64,000 nucleotides of DNA from JAAXVQ01 sp964604705 (GTDB taxonomy: Bacteria > Oederibacteriota > JAAXVQ01): the NCBI GenBank assembly GCA_964604705.1, contig CAZSAP010000010.1, forward strand, positions 62,001 through 126,000. The letters are read 5' to 3'. Positions within the stretch are counted from its first letter, which is position 1, and every line of letters begins with the position of its first letter. The notes under the pieces were generated by a model. It searched no databases and was not told the DNA's origin. It was given only the letters and a program-made list of their open reading frames with translations. A program made the translations under genes and the position numbers. Shown in pieces: positions 27,901 through 35,611 of the stretch.

Positions 27901-28460
27901 CCCATCATCCGGAAACGTACTGGAACCGGTACGCGCTTCCCTTGTTTCTCTTGCCAAGCTACAGGCGCACTCTCACGCATTTCCCCTTGTGAAAAACGAA
28001 TGATTAGGTTTCCAGCGGCATCGAGTGAAACCGGCTGGTTGTAGCGAATGCAAATTTGCGAGACCGGGTTTCCACGCTGACCCGCGCGCACCGTGTATGT
28101 GCTCTTGGCAATCACTCCGGGTTCTACCACATATTCTACACTCACGCCCTCCCAGGCTTCGGTATAGCGTATTCGCTGCGTGGTCCCAGTGCTGGATTCG
28201 GCCCTACCCGTATGAGTATCCATGCTCCCACCGACAGTGTCGGGCCTAACCTGCCGACTGCCCACCAACTCCAGGCGCAGCATGCGGTCCTGAGAACCAA
28301 TCCAAACGTTTCCAGGAGCAAATCCCAGTATGTGATGATTCGCAGTAAACTGAATCAGCTCAGTTGGACGTGCTTGTACGTTGGGTAGATAGCTCCCTCC
28401 TATAAACGCCCCTACAAAAAGACATACCGCGGCCTTGCACCAATAGCGAATTATGCGCAT
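24963..28460 (-). CDS. Secreted SBBP beta-propeller / FG-GAP protein with FlgD-like C-terminus
   Basis: This 1165-aa exported protein has a signal peptide to about residue 32. An N-terminal domain (to about 225) resembles those preceding SBBP repeats. About seven SBBP-type repeats follow, with the core LQWNTFLGG...D.G....D..GN.Y..G.S...WGTPVRA. A short beta domain comes next, then FG-GAP-like repeats with calcium-loop motifs (DADRNGKAEVY, DANEDGELEVF, DSDGAAELYV). A TPT linker and a FlgD-like C-terminal domain ending GIYIVHIKTDGFETYSK close the protein. The ATG at 28460 has AGGGAG 9 nt upstream. It is probably a surface adhesin or structural protein; it has no catalytic motif. It has its own promoter and terminator. 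Confidence 0.82.
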   Translation of the reverse strand: MRIIRYWCKAAVCLFVGAFIGGSYLPNVQARPTELIQFTANHHILGFAPGNVWIGSQDRMLRLELVGSRQVRPDTVGGSMDTHTGRAESSTGTTQRIRYTEAWEGVSVEYVVEPGVIAKSTYTVRAGQRGNPVSQICIRYNQPVSLDAAGNLIIRFSQGEMRESAPVAWQEKQGKRVPVPVRFRMMGPREVGFSATYDPAYALVIDPALSWNTFFKATGGNSNLALAFDSSGNIYICGSSLQTWGTPVRAHSGGSDFSVAKFNSNGVLQWCTFLGGTGTDLGYGIAVDGNYVYVCGESSATWGSPLRAYSGGKDIALAKLNNNGVLQWNTFLGSTSDDIGRSVVTRTGGSLFIGGESMATWGTPVRAFSGSSADAFVASVYSDGTLGWNTFLGATVTDITKAIATDVNDNCYVFGESMDSWGAPIRAFGDNRDVFVAKLSTVGVLQWNTFIGGDGYENAWTGAVDKVGNIYVAGNGNATWGSPVRPYAADLDAFAAKLNPNGLLQWNTFLGGAGYDYGQTLVVDGSGNLYLGGYSLDNWGTPLNAYSASPLGSPDAFMVRLSNNGALIWSTFLGAQAGMHYGWGMGVDNSNGEIYFSGDSTSTWGTPINPFGSGTNGFLAKYNPLTLNNAKAKSALVDSTLSLTSRGKNYAGMTDVKLKNTSLTIPGTGLSLAGVSKFVAQFALPATPGLYDLVLTRSGVDYVFKSVFTVLQSITAPVRWSMTDMGQAGNPTGLTSGNLTVADADRNGKAEVYVASNDSMLYKFYKPSSTAGWSIGFFPEQTGHHLNDVLVQDANEDGELEVFGASTQPSLYQYTAAGTGWSTTPFGTFSSPIAVGDGNANGLVDVYGVSITAAGNVSLVETLSNSVVATGLGTVFCMVSGDGNNDDQDEIFVANSERRVYQLRYNGAAWEKSIVAVSSAGDMKKLALGDVDSNGSWELYGANQDKRVYQYQWSGSSWTVTTVGVLPEACSSLAVGDGDSDGAAELYVACSNGHAYQIRYSTAGWVAPLDLGHAGSPLLSVAVGDGDHDFTSEVYALAENAHVVQYRATGVAPTPTITPTAVPTSVPLPDRFLKIYHSKINPNQGEQALIRWTQPQNANVTITVYNLVGDKICTLVDRQTYVAGRLHELPWKGQNTSGQTVGSGIYIVHIKTDGFETYSKVAVIK

Positions 28461-28508
28461 GCTGTTTAACTCCCTTTTGTTTTGTATACCCGAACGATCC
28501 ATTGAAAA

Positions 28509-28537
28509 AGCATAAACGATTCTTGCACGTGGAACAA
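28509..28537 (-). promoter_or_regulatory. Candidate promoter (TTGTTC-N17-TATGCT) of the beta-propeller gene
   Basis: On the minus strand TTGTTC (28532-28537), 17 nt, then TATGCT (28509-28514) followed by TTT lies about 50 nt before the start at 28460. The same hexamers and spacing occur upstream of creD at 30023-30051. Confidence 0.5.
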
Positions 28538-28562
28538 GTTTTTATCCAAGAAAAAGACCGAA

Positions 28563-29939
28563 CTAGATTTTTCCCACTGCGGTCCAATCGAGCTTCCGTG
28601 TCAGGAACATGACCAAGCCGAGCACCAAGAACAAGCCCAGGCTGCCGATCAGCAGCGCATAATCTTCCAGTTGCAACACAACATATAGGTAGGCGTACAG
28701 TGTACTCAGAACCAAGGCCATAAGACCCGTTTGGCGCAGACTGGCCAAAATGCTCTTGGTGTACAAAAGGATGAGCGCAATAATCGCCCCACAGGCGCTT
28801 ACATACGCCCAACCAAAGCCGATGTGTTCAGAGAGCGAGAGCAACAACGTGTAAAACACGATCAACGCCACGCCGATAAGCAAGTACTGCACGGCATGCA
28901 AGGGCTTACGGTGCGCGGCCCCCAATACATCCAGAATAAAAAGAGCCAGAAAGGTCAACCCGATAAACATGATCGAATATTTAATCGTCCGCGAGATTTG
29001 CTGATACTGGTCGACGGGAACAAAGAGGTTCACGCCAAAGGCCGTGGGCATGACGTCTTGCTTGTCCTCACCCAGCCACTGCTGGGGAAAGTTGCGGTTG
29101 ATGTCCAAAATTTTCCATTCCGCGGAAAAATGACCCGGTTTGAGGTCGCGCGTGTTCGGCAGGAAATTCCCTACAAAACTCGGTGCATCCCAGTCCGCAG
29201 CCAGGGAGACTTTGGTCTCCTTGCCCAGCGGTGTGAATTGAAGATACTCATGCCCCTTATGATTTAAATCAAAGGCAAACGTGTACGTTGAGACCGCTGG
29301 TGAGAGCGGTACCGCCGCATGAATGCCCGAAGCAACCACATCCTTGCATGTGACCCCGGGCGCTGTCGGAAGCTCGGTTTGGTTCCACCGCAGGCGCACC
29401 AAATTCTCAATGCCTTTGGTATTGCTAAGCCCCAACGTAATGAACGCGCTCTCCCAAAGCATGTTTTCCGGTTTTAGGTTCAACCCGGCGATCTCAGGGT
29501 AGGCAAAAGTACCGGATACCTTCAACTGCGCCCGGTAAAGCACCACCTTGTAGATGCCGCGATAGCGGACCTCCGGAGTCATGCCTCCGCCAATCTCCAA
29601 ACGTTCGGGTAAAAAATGCGCAAAACGCACATTGAACTGCAAGTTTCCCTTTTCATCTTTAAAATACTCCCGGTAAGGCACCGAAAGAATAGGCGCTGTA
29701 AGTATCTGACCGCCGCCGGACCATTGCTCTGCAATTTCAGCGACCACTGTGTTCTTGCGTGATTTGCGATCCTCCACCAAGAAATTCATGAGAAATGCCG
29801 GGATGAGCAAAGCGGCCATAAGAAAGGCAATGACAAACAAACGTAGCCCTACGGACAACCCTTCGGGCTTGGGTGGAACCGGAGCAAGTGCAGGTTCGGG
29901 AAGACTTGGTTTTTCCAGACTGGATTTGCGTGGTGGCAT
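28563..29939 (-). CDS. CreD-like inner-membrane protein
   Basis: This 458-aa protein has an N-terminal membrane helix (about residues 25-47). A long periplasmic domain (about 50-310) includes the family pattern GGGQILTAPILSVPYREYF. Five or six C-terminal helices (about 320-450) follow. This matches CreD (cell envelope integrity inner membrane protein), part of the beta-lactam/creBC response in proteobacteria. No creBC two-component genes are nearby, so regulation differs. The ATG at 29939 has AAGGAG 7 nt upstream. A TTGTTC-N17-TATGCT promoter lies about 85-110 nt upstream. Confidence 0.88.
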   Translation of the reverse strand: MPPRKSSLEKPSLPEPALAPVPPKPEGLSVGLRLFVIAFLMAALLIPAFLMNFLVEDRKSRKNTVVAEIAEQWSGGGQILTAPILSVPYREYFKDEKGNLQFNVRFAHFLPERLEIGGGMTPEVRYRGIYKVVLYRAQLKVSGTFAYPEIAGLNLKPENMLWESAFITLGLSNTKGIENLVRLRWNQTELPTAPGVTCKDVVASGIHAAVPLSPAVSTYTFAFDLNHKGHEYLQFTPLGKETKVSLAADWDAPSFVGNFLPNTRDLKPGHFSAEWKILDINRNFPQQWLGEDKQDVMPTAFGVNLFVPVDQYQQISRTIKYSIMFIGLTFLALFILDVLGAAHRKPLHAVQYLLIGVALIVFYTLLLSLSEHIGFGWAYVSACGAIIALILLYTKSILASLRQTGLMALVLSTLYAYLYVVLQLEDYALLIGSLGLFLVLGLVMFLTRKLDWTAVGKI

Positions 29940-30022
29940 AAGCAGACTCCTTTTTATACATGTGGTAAACAGGCCATCTTTTGACAAAGTAGTGATGACC
30001 CACGTACTACTTGCTATAGGAA

Positions 30023-30051
30023 AGCATAATGCATTCATGAAATGTGAACAA
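30023..30051 (-). promoter_or_regulatory. Candidate promoter (TTGTTC-N17-TATGCT) of creD
   Basis: On the minus strand TTGTTC (30046-30051), 17 nt, then TATGCT (30023-30028) followed by TT lies in the 173-bp gap before creD. It is identical in hexamers and spacing to the promoter of the next transcribed gene (28509-28537). Confidence 0.5.
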
Positions 30052-30112
30052 GGGTTTTATCAAAGTACGCCCCATATAAACTATCTCTGGTTCGATTCTA
30101 CAAAACCCGTAA

Positions 30113-30796
30113 TTACACCGACTCTTTGACTTTCCAAAACAGGTGGTAGAGCGGGGCCAGGTCGGCAAACGCGCCCATGACTTCGTCCAAGACTTTGGTT
30201 CCTACACCGGCTTTGCCCACGGGCTTGCTGCTAACCAGATACAGGGTCTTGCGGTCATGCCATGGTCGTAGGACTTCCAGGCATCCACCGGGACGGGGCT
30301 TCTTGTACAATTCACCTTCCAATTTTAAATCAGGGCGCTTTTTCATAAACCCAATCACGCTTTGCAATTTTTTCGGATCCTCCTCGATAAGCTCCCGCAA
30401 GGCATCCATGGTGGCCACCGAAGCGGCGAAAAACCCCATACCATAGGCATAACCAGTCTGAGAGACCTCAAAAAACCATGCCGGTGTGTCCGCCCAGTCC
30501 TCGCGCGGCCGTTTGAAGGTCAACCAGAGATTGGTCTTGTAAGGAGACTTGTTTTTTGAAAAACGCGTATCCCGGTAAATGCGGGAGATGATCTTGGTGG
30601 GGTTGACGTACAACTTCGGATCGATGATCTCCATAGGCTCGCTCAAACAGGACGCCATTTGGCGCATGGGCGCCAAAACCTGCGTCTCATATGTTTCACG
30701 GTGGGCTTCAAACCAAGGCTTCGCATTGTGCTTACCCAAACCTTTAAGAAACTTAAAACATTCCGGGGAAAAACCAGTGAAGGCAACGTCGTTCAT
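30113..30796 (-). CDS. DUF2461 family protein
   Basis: This 227-aa cytoplasmic protein matches DUF2461/TIGR02453. Features are the N-terminal FTGFSPECFKFLKGLGKHNA, KPWFEAHRETYE, the RIYRDTRFSKNKSPYKTNLW block and a WFFEVSQTGYAYGMGFF strand. The biochemical function of the family is not established. The ATG at 30796 follows GAGGTG with 5-nt spacing; an in-frame ATG at 30811 is less well placed. It lies 37 nt after a lipoprotein gene in the same direction. Confidence 0.88.
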   Translation of the reverse strand: MNDVAFTGFSPECFKFLKGLGKHNAKPWFEAHRETYETQVLAPMRQMASCLSEPMEIIDPKLYVNPTKIISRIYRDTRFSKNKSPYKTNLWLTFKRPREDWADTPAWFFEVSQTGYAYGMGFFAASVATMDALRELIEEDPKKLQSVIGFMKKRPDLKLEGELYKKPRPGGCLEVLRPWHDRKTLYLVSSKPVGKAGVGTKVLDEVMGAFADLAPLYHLFWKVKESV

Positions 30797-30833
30797 ACTC
30801 ACCTCATGCATACGATGGGTTTAATCACTCAGG

Positions 30834-31250
30834 TTACTTATTTACTACGGTTATGGAAAGCGTAAAAGGCGCCGGAACATACTCGTGGTCGTTGCTCCAA
30901 ACCAGGTTTACCTGCCCGGTGACCACTGTAAAATAATAATTGGTATGCCCGCCACCCTCGGGATACGCATCCACGGGCAATGACGCGTTCAGTCCGGTGT
31001 TCCGACTCACTGAACAAACGACCGTGGAGTACACCCCCGAGGCTGTATCTTGCACCACCGCTGGACAAGCCGCAGCATATACTCCCTGCGGCGCAGCCGG
31101 CGTGATGGTGAACGTGTAAACGGTCTGGGTTCCCTTGTTTTCGTTCTCCGGGGCTGTGGGGTTCTTGGGTGCACAGCCTACCAACCAAAAAACCAAAGCA
31201 CCTAAACCTATCCAGACCCTTATTTCAAGACCGCGGGTATTTGGTTTCAA
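30834..31250 (-). CDS. Small lipoprotein, unknown function
   Basis: This 138-aa protein has a type II signal peptide with lipobox FWLVGC (Cys about residue 26), so it should be an acylated envelope lipoprotein. A Pro/Asn/Glu linker leads to a single beta-sandwich-like domain (VYTFTITPAAP through FTLSITVVNK) with two Cys that may pair. I do not recognise the family. It overlaps the upstream lipoprotein gene by 4 nt and is probably co-translated with it. Confidence 0.75.
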   Translation of the reverse strand: MKPNTRGLEIRVWIGLGALVFWLVGCAPKNPTAPENENKGTQTVYTFTITPAAPQGVYAAACPAVVQDTASGVYSTVVCSVSRNTGLNASLPVDAYPEGGGHTNYYFTVVTGQVNLVWSNDHEYVPAPFTLSITVVNK

Positions 31251-31975
31251 TGGGCAACCTGCTTCAATGATCCGGCTAGTTTCCTTACCAACGTCTGCCG
31301 TGTGGAAAATGCGAGTGGATCTTCGGCCAAGTGCAATGAATCATAATATACGGGTTGCAAAGTCGCTTTTTGTACAATCGCCAGTTTCAGGGTTGCATTA
31401 AACGCTTCAGGAACGGCAACGTATCGTCCAGGAACTAGGTCCTGCGGCAGGTGAAGGGTTCCACCCCCATCCACCTCACGCGCATATGTGCGCGGAACCA
31501 GGTCGGATCGAAAAGCCGAATTTTGATACCCCTCGGTCATGCTCTCCTTGGAGCGTTGAAATCCGCTGTAATACACCAAAAGCAGATCACCGTCTCCAGG
31601 CTGTGCTTGCAGAAAGGCTTTTAGCTCGGGGAGCAACTCCACCGTCTTTATGTCCGGAGTCGTATGCAGCACCACCCATAACGATTTCAGTTGTTTTTGT
31701 ATGGCTTCCGGCAGTTCGGGTGCCAACTCCGGTGCCACTTCGACTCGCAGGTCTCGGTGCAATTGGAGCTGCAATTCGCTTTCCAATTCACGTTGGGTCT
31801 GATGCCGTGTTTCCGGGGTCTGCAAGGACTTTCCCTCGGGAAACATTTCAAGTTGTACCATCGGGCGCAAGGCGGTCAAGGTATGCACGCGCGATATGGA
31901 TTCTGAATATTTCGCCGTGGAGGCACACCCTGTCAAAACGCACAGGATCATGCTCAGAACCAACATTTTTGGCAT
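31247..31975 (-). CDS. Lipoprotein, unknown function
   Basis: This 242-aa protein has a lipobox LTGC at about residue 17. A basic/Glu-rich helical part (about 50-105) follows, then an alpha/beta-like region containing DGDLLLVYYSGFQ and a final domain with DLVPGRYVAVPEAF. I do not recognise the family. The start at 31975 follows a purine-rich GAGAGGGG; an in-frame start at 31993 is also possible. It is the first gene of a two-lipoprotein unit followed by DUF2461. Its promoter must lie in the divergent spacer 31976-32276. Confidence 0.7.
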   Translation of the reverse strand: MPKMLVLSMILCVLTGCASTAKYSESISRVHTLTALRPMVQLEMFPEGKSLQTPETRHQTQRELESELQLQLHRDLRVEVAPELAPELPEAIQKQLKSLWVVLHTTPDIKTVELLPELKAFLQAQPGDGDLLLVYYSGFQRSKESMTEGYQNSAFRSDLVPRTYAREVDGGGTLHLPQDLVPGRYVAVPEAFNATLKLAIVQKATLQPVYYDSLHLAEDPLAFSTRQTLVRKLAGSLKQVAH

Positions 31976-32276
31976 ACCTGGCCCCTCTCCCAACGTTTTT
32001 GAAGCACCGCCATTAATTCTAAGTGAAAGTCTAGCGATTTACAATTCCCAAACACGTGTTGTCTTTTCCTCTCGGCCTATTCAACTCAAACGCTTGCAGA
32101 GCCCGGGTAGGAATCGTGTAGCTTCATTAGCACCCAGGAGTGAAATACGCTACGAAAAAACAAGGCCTGGGCGCGTATCTGGCCAAGCCTTGACGCACCC
32201 TGTGGCGAGCTAGGATCGTAATCCAAACACCGCTCAAGTACTTTCGCTTCATTACGAAACCTGTTATAGTAGGTCC
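31976..32276. other. Divergent spacer between lipoprotein and phosphatidyltransferase genes
   Basis: This 301-bp spacer contains a strong minus-strand terminator (32154-32192). Just before the plus-strand gene a TATAGT (about 32264-32269) could be a -10, but it lacks a convincing -35. A minus-strand open frame (32086-32310) runs through it, but it lacks a ribosome site and starts inside the opposite gene, so I do not call it. Confidence 0.45.
32154..32192 (-). terminator. Minus-strand terminator upstream of the phosphatidyltransferase gene
   Basis: On the minus strand CAAGGCTTGG (32192-32183) and CCAGGCCTTG (32170-32161) form a 10-bp stem with one G-T pair, followed directly by TTTTTT. No minus-strand gene ends between here and the start of the phosphatidyltransferase gene. 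The nearest candidate is the zinc-ribbon membrane gene that ends at 32796, about 600 nt upstream in the direction of transcription. Its read-through transcript would be antisense to the whole phosphatidyltransferase gene. Confidence 0.7.
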
Positions 32277-32807
32277 ATGAAGACCTGGCCCAACCTACTC
32301 TCGCTTTCACGCATTGTACTATCCTTGGCGCTCATTCCCCTTTCGGATGAGGTGTCACTGTTTCTTTTAATCTATCTGCTCTGTGGTTTGACCGATGTCT
32401 TGGATGGATATCTGGCCCGGCGTTGGCATGCCGAGAGCCTGTTCGGGGCGCGTTTGGACACCTGGGCCGACGCGGTTATGTTCGGGGTGGCACTTTCCGT
32501 GGCCGCACTGCACATTCAAGCCGATGTGCTTATTCTGATTCCAGGCATGGCCCTGGTAGCCGCCGTGCGTATTCTAAATCTCTGCCTGGCTCGCATCAAA
32601 TACAAGACCTGGCTTTCTGTGCATACCTGGGGCAACAAGCTGACAGGGTTCCTTGTTTTCGCTTTAGTCTTTCCAATTTTGCTCTGGGATTTTCTCATGC
32701 CAATCTGGATAGTCTTGGGAGTCGCTTTGCTCTCGGCGTTGGAAGAAACCGCCATGCATTTAAAATTCCCCACGCCGGATCCAAACCGCCGCGGATTATT
32801 TTTCTGA
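32277..32807 (+). CDS. CDP-alcohol phosphatidyltransferase (PgsA-like)
   Basis: This 176-aa membrane enzyme has four to five hydrophobic helices and the full catalytic motif DG(x)2AR(x)8G(x)3D(x)3D, read here as DGYLARRWHAESLFG then ARLDTWAD (about residues 42-64). The family transfers a phosphatidyl group from CDP-diacylglycerol to a polyol such as glycerol phosphate. The N-terminal PNLLSLSRIVLSLALIPL is PgsA-like; the substrate is not fixed by sequence. The ribosome site is weak (AGG before the ATG). It is convergent with the next gene and overlaps its end by 12 nt. Confidence 0.88.
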   Translation: MKTWPNLLSLSRIVLSLALIPLSDEVSLFLLIYLLCGLTDVLDGYLARRWHAESLFGARLDTWADAVMFGVALSVAALHIQADVLILIPGMALVAAVRILNLCLARIKYKTWLSVHTWGNKLTGFLVFALVFPILLWDFLMPIWIVLGVALLSALEETAMHLKFPTPDPNRRGLFF

Positions 32808-33902
32808 TTTCTTCAACGTTTCCAATTCACTCCCGCATGCGGAACAAAACGGAAAATGTAGAAAGTTGCGGTTGCCACACTTGGGGCACTTGCCAAACAA
32901 GGGCATCCCGCAGTAAGCGCAATGATCGGGCGCTTCGGCATGCGTGCGCACTTCGCTCACATTCCCCACTTTCGGGTACCATTTATTGATTAAAAAATCC
33001 CGCTCACAGGAAGGACAACTGTGCGACTGATATGCGCGCACGGCAATTTCGTCCTTAATTTTCCCCGCCCGCTCTTTGGTTGATTCTTCCAACTCGGCTT
33101 TCTTGCGCGCCAAATACCCGTTGAGCTGCTTCACCACATAGTACCCGATGAACCCAGTCAACACCACGCCGACCGCCAAGCGAATATATCCACCGAAGCT
33201 GGGCAGATAGGGCAAGAGACCGACAAAAAAGACATACAAAGAAAAAAGTATAAATCCCCATACCAGGGGCCAGAACCGGCTCCCGCGCACTTTCAGGAAG
33301 AAAAACAAACCCAAGGCCAAGACCGGCAATACAAATCCCAAGCGAATAAAAAAAACTTTGAGCGCATACGCCTGCATGGCTTTTTCGTACGCATGCGACG
33401 CCTTATCTTCTACGGTTTGCAGCGCGGTTCCGGCCAAGCTGCGCTTTTGCTCCAACCCGCGCTTTTGTTTCTCTATATCCTCAAGCTTCCCTTGCCAGCT
33501 TTCTTGGATCTTGCGAAACCGATCCAGTGTCACTGCGCGTGAACGGACGGATTCATCCTCTTGGCTCGAGCCAATGGTGCTACGGGCTTGGAGCCAGTCG
33601 GAGTACGATTGTTTCTCGGCTTGATACTGACGTTCGGCTTTCTCGAGAAGTCGGGCGTAGTCGGCCTGTGACTCTTCCAGGCGGGCGTATTCTCGATCCA
33701 CCAGGCTCACGCCTTGCTGCGCCGCCTGCAAGGCCGATTTGTCCTGAAAGGTTTCAAGGCGAGGAGCCACACTCCACATGTCAATGTCGCGTAAAATCTT
33801 ATCGCCCAACGCACTCAGAAAACCAGCCAGAATCAACATCACCAAAAAGAGCACAAACCGGGAAAACTTTTCAATGCGCGACACGGACCCCTTGTAGGCC
33901 AT
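32796..33902 (-). CDS. Coiled-coil membrane protein with C-terminal zinc ribbon
   Basis: This 368-aa protein has a membrane helix at about 14-36 and a long, probably periplasmic coiled coil (about 60-170). Three membrane helices follow (about 185-265). The C-terminal cytoplasmic part carries two zinc-ribbon cysteine sets (CPSC...CAYC and CPKC...CSAC). I recognise no family with known function. TTAGGAG lies 7-8 nt before the ATG. A TATAAT at 33928-33933, with a weak -35, sits 25 nt upstream and just after the prepilin gene. Its 3' end overlaps the convergent phosphatidyltransferase gene by 12 nt. Confidence 0.75.
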   Translation of the reverse strand: MAYKGSVSRIEKFSRFVLFLVMLILAGFLSALGDKILRDIDMWSVAPRLETFQDKSALQAAQQGVSLVDREYARLEESQADYARLLEKAERQYQAEKQSYSDWLQARSTIGSSQEDESVRSRAVTLDRFRKIQESWQGKLEDIEKQKRGLEQKRSLAGTALQTVEDKASHAYEKAMQAYALKVFFIRLGFVLPVLALGLFFFLKVRGSRFWPLVWGFILFSLYVFFVGLLPYLPSFGGYIRLAVGVVLTGFIGYYVVKQLNGYLARKKAELEESTKERAGKIKDEIAVRAYQSHSCPSCERDFLINKWYPKVGNVSEVRTHAEAPDHCAYCGMPLFGKCPKCGNRNFLHFPFCSACGSELETLKKSEK

Positions 33903-33956
33903 GATGGTCTCCTAACATGCAAATTGAATTATACTTGAGCGGTGGTGATATCTTAC

Positions 33957-34445
33957 CTATTCGTAACCGTACGTAGTGTAAGAGGCCCCTTGCGAGTCCA
34001 AATAGGAATTGTTTACCCAGATGCGTCCGGTTTCGCGTTCGTAGCGCCATCCCTTCCCGGCACTGTTGGGCACGGCCAGGCTGGGTTCGTCATTGAACGT
34101 CTTGTAAACAACGTCACTGCCTTCCGGACTCTTGCTGGGATCGTTCGGATGGGTTGCTTTGACTTTCGGCATGCTGTCCAAATAATTGCCAAAGCCAAAG
34201 CCTGTGGTCTTATCATTGACATCCAAGGTCGTAGGCCAAATGCCTTCATGGTCGCCGTAGTAAATGGAGATGGCGGATTTAACGGCCCCGATGTTGCTCT
34301 TGGTCGCCGCTTCCCGGCCGCTTTCCTGCATTTGCTGGAACCTGGGATAAATCAACGCGGATAAAATGCCCAACAAGGCGATCAAGATCACGATTTCGAT
34401 CCAGGTAAAGCCGTCTGTTTGTTTCAACCGTTTCCATACCTGCAT
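33957..34445 (-). CDS. Type IV prepilin / pseudopilin (GspG-like)
   Basis: This 162-aa protein has a class III leader of 12 residues ending in Gly, then FTWIEIVILIALLGILSALI, with Phe+1 and Glu+5 in place for prepilin peptidase and methylation. The hydrophobic helix is followed by a globular domain with no obvious Cys pair. W and I at +3 and +4 replace the usual L and I. The C-terminal part (GRIWVNNSYLDSQG) looks like GspG-type minor or major pilins. GGGAG lies 6 nt before the ATG. It lies 34 nt after the pilT-like gene. Confidence 0.88.
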   Translation of the reverse strand: MQVWKRLKQTDGFTWIEIVILIALLGILSALIYPRFQQMQESGREAATKSNIGAVKSAISIYYGDHEGIWPTTLDVNDKTTGFGFGNYLDSMPKVKATHPNDPSKSPEGSDVVYKTFNDEPSLAVPNSAGKGWRYERETGRIWVNNSYLDSQGASYTTYGYE

Positions 34446-34479
34446 ATGCCACTCCCGCCCATCCGGGGACTCGCCCCGG

Positions 34480-35544
34480 TTACATGGTCCCTTTGATGAG
34501 ATTTTGCAGATCCTTGGGATCTGTCGTGCGCGAGAAAATCTCGTTGTAGGTTACCAGTTGCTTTTGATACAGCTCGAACAATGCCTGATTCATGGTCTGC
34601 ATGCCGTACTCACTCCCGGCCTGCATGATGGAATAGATCTGATATTCTTTCTCTTCGCGAATTAGATTCCTCACCACCGAGGTGGGAATCAACACTTCGC
34701 AGGCCGCGACACGCCCGGAGGAGTAGCCCCGGGGCAAAAGCTGTTGCGCCAAAATGGCCTGCAGCGTGTTGGCCAACTGCATGCGGATCTTGTATTGCAT
34801 GTGCGGCGGGAACAATTCAATAATGGAATTGATGGCCTGTACCGAATCCGGACGACTCAGCGTGGCCAACACAAGGTGCCCTGTTTCAGCCACGGTCAGC
34901 GCCTCCAAGACCGTGTCGGGATCGTACAGGTCGCCGATCATGATGACATCCGGATCTTGACGCAGCGAACTGCGCAGGGCGTAGGCATACGACTCGGTAT
35001 CGGTTTGAATCTCCCGTTGGTTCACAATTGACTTTTTATGTGTGTGCAAAAATTCAAGCGGGTCCTCAATGGTCAGGATGTGCACGGACTTGTGTTCGTT
35101 GATCCAGTTGATGGCCGAGGCCAAGGTGGTGGATTTGCCCGAACCCGTGGGTCCGCAAATCAAAACCAGACCCTTGGGCACCTGCACAATGTCGTTTAGG
35201 ATCGCCGGGAGCCCCAGTTCCTCAAACGTCGTGGGATGCGCGGGAATGCTGCGTAGGTCGGCCGCCAGTACGCCTTTCTGGCGAAAGGCCGCCAAACGCA
35301 CACGTCCGGTCTTCTCCAAGCCAAACGAAATGGTCAGTTGGTTCTCTTTTTCCAGCTTGGCCTTCTGCTCGTCGGTCAAGATGCTAAAAATCAACGCGCG
35401 GCTGGTCTCGGGTTTGAGCTTTTCAAAATCCGTGGCCACGATCTCGCCGTCAATGCGCAGCATGGGCGGAACTCCGGTCGTAAGGTGGATGTCCGAAGCA
35501 TTGCGTTCAAACATCACCCGCATGAGTGTATCCATCGTGACCAT
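34480..35544 (-). CDS. PilT-family ATPase with altered Walker B and His boxes
   Basis: This 354-aa cytoplasmic hexameric ATPase is of the PilT/PilU retraction type. Present are Walker A GPTGSGKSTT (131-140), the Asp box LTIEDPLEF (158-165), the AETGHLV segment and the late RNLIREEKEYQIYSIMQ signature. Two catalytic features differ. Walker B reads MIGDLYD where PilT has VGEMRD, putting Asp205 in place of the catalytic Glu. The His box reads ATLSRPDS where PilT has ATLHTNSA, putting Ser230 in place of His. It may be a slow or regulatory PilU-like motor. AAGGAG precedes the ATG and a consensus promoter lies about 70-95 nt upstream. Confidence 0.88.
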   Translation of the reverse strand: MVTMDTLMRVMFERNASDIHLTTGVPPMLRIDGEIVATDFEKLKPETSRALIFSILTDEQKAKLEKENQLTISFGLEKTGRVRLAAFRQKGVLAADLRSIPAHPTTFEELGLPAILNDIVQVPKGLVLICGPTGSGKSTTLASAINWINEHKSVHILTIEDPLEFLHTHKKSIVNQREIQTDTESYAYALRSSLRQDPDVIMIGDLYDPDTVLEALTVAETGHLVLATLSRPDSVQAINSIIELFPPHMQYKIRMQLANTLQAILAQQLLPRGYSSGRVAACEVLIPTSVVRNLIREEKEYQIYSIMQAGSEYGMQTMNQALFELYQKQLVTYNEIFSRTTDPKDLQNLIKGTM

Positions 35545-35611
35545 GGGCCTGCTCCTTTTGTATCGAAGGTGGACGTTGCCCCAATGGCTAGCATCGGTTG
35601 CATCCAGTGAA

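Noticed and set aside
32086..32310. Minus-strand 74-residue frame across the lipoprotein/phosphatidyltransferase spacer
   Set aside because: It begins inside the opposite CDS, has no Shine-Dalgarno, and contains the terminator stem.
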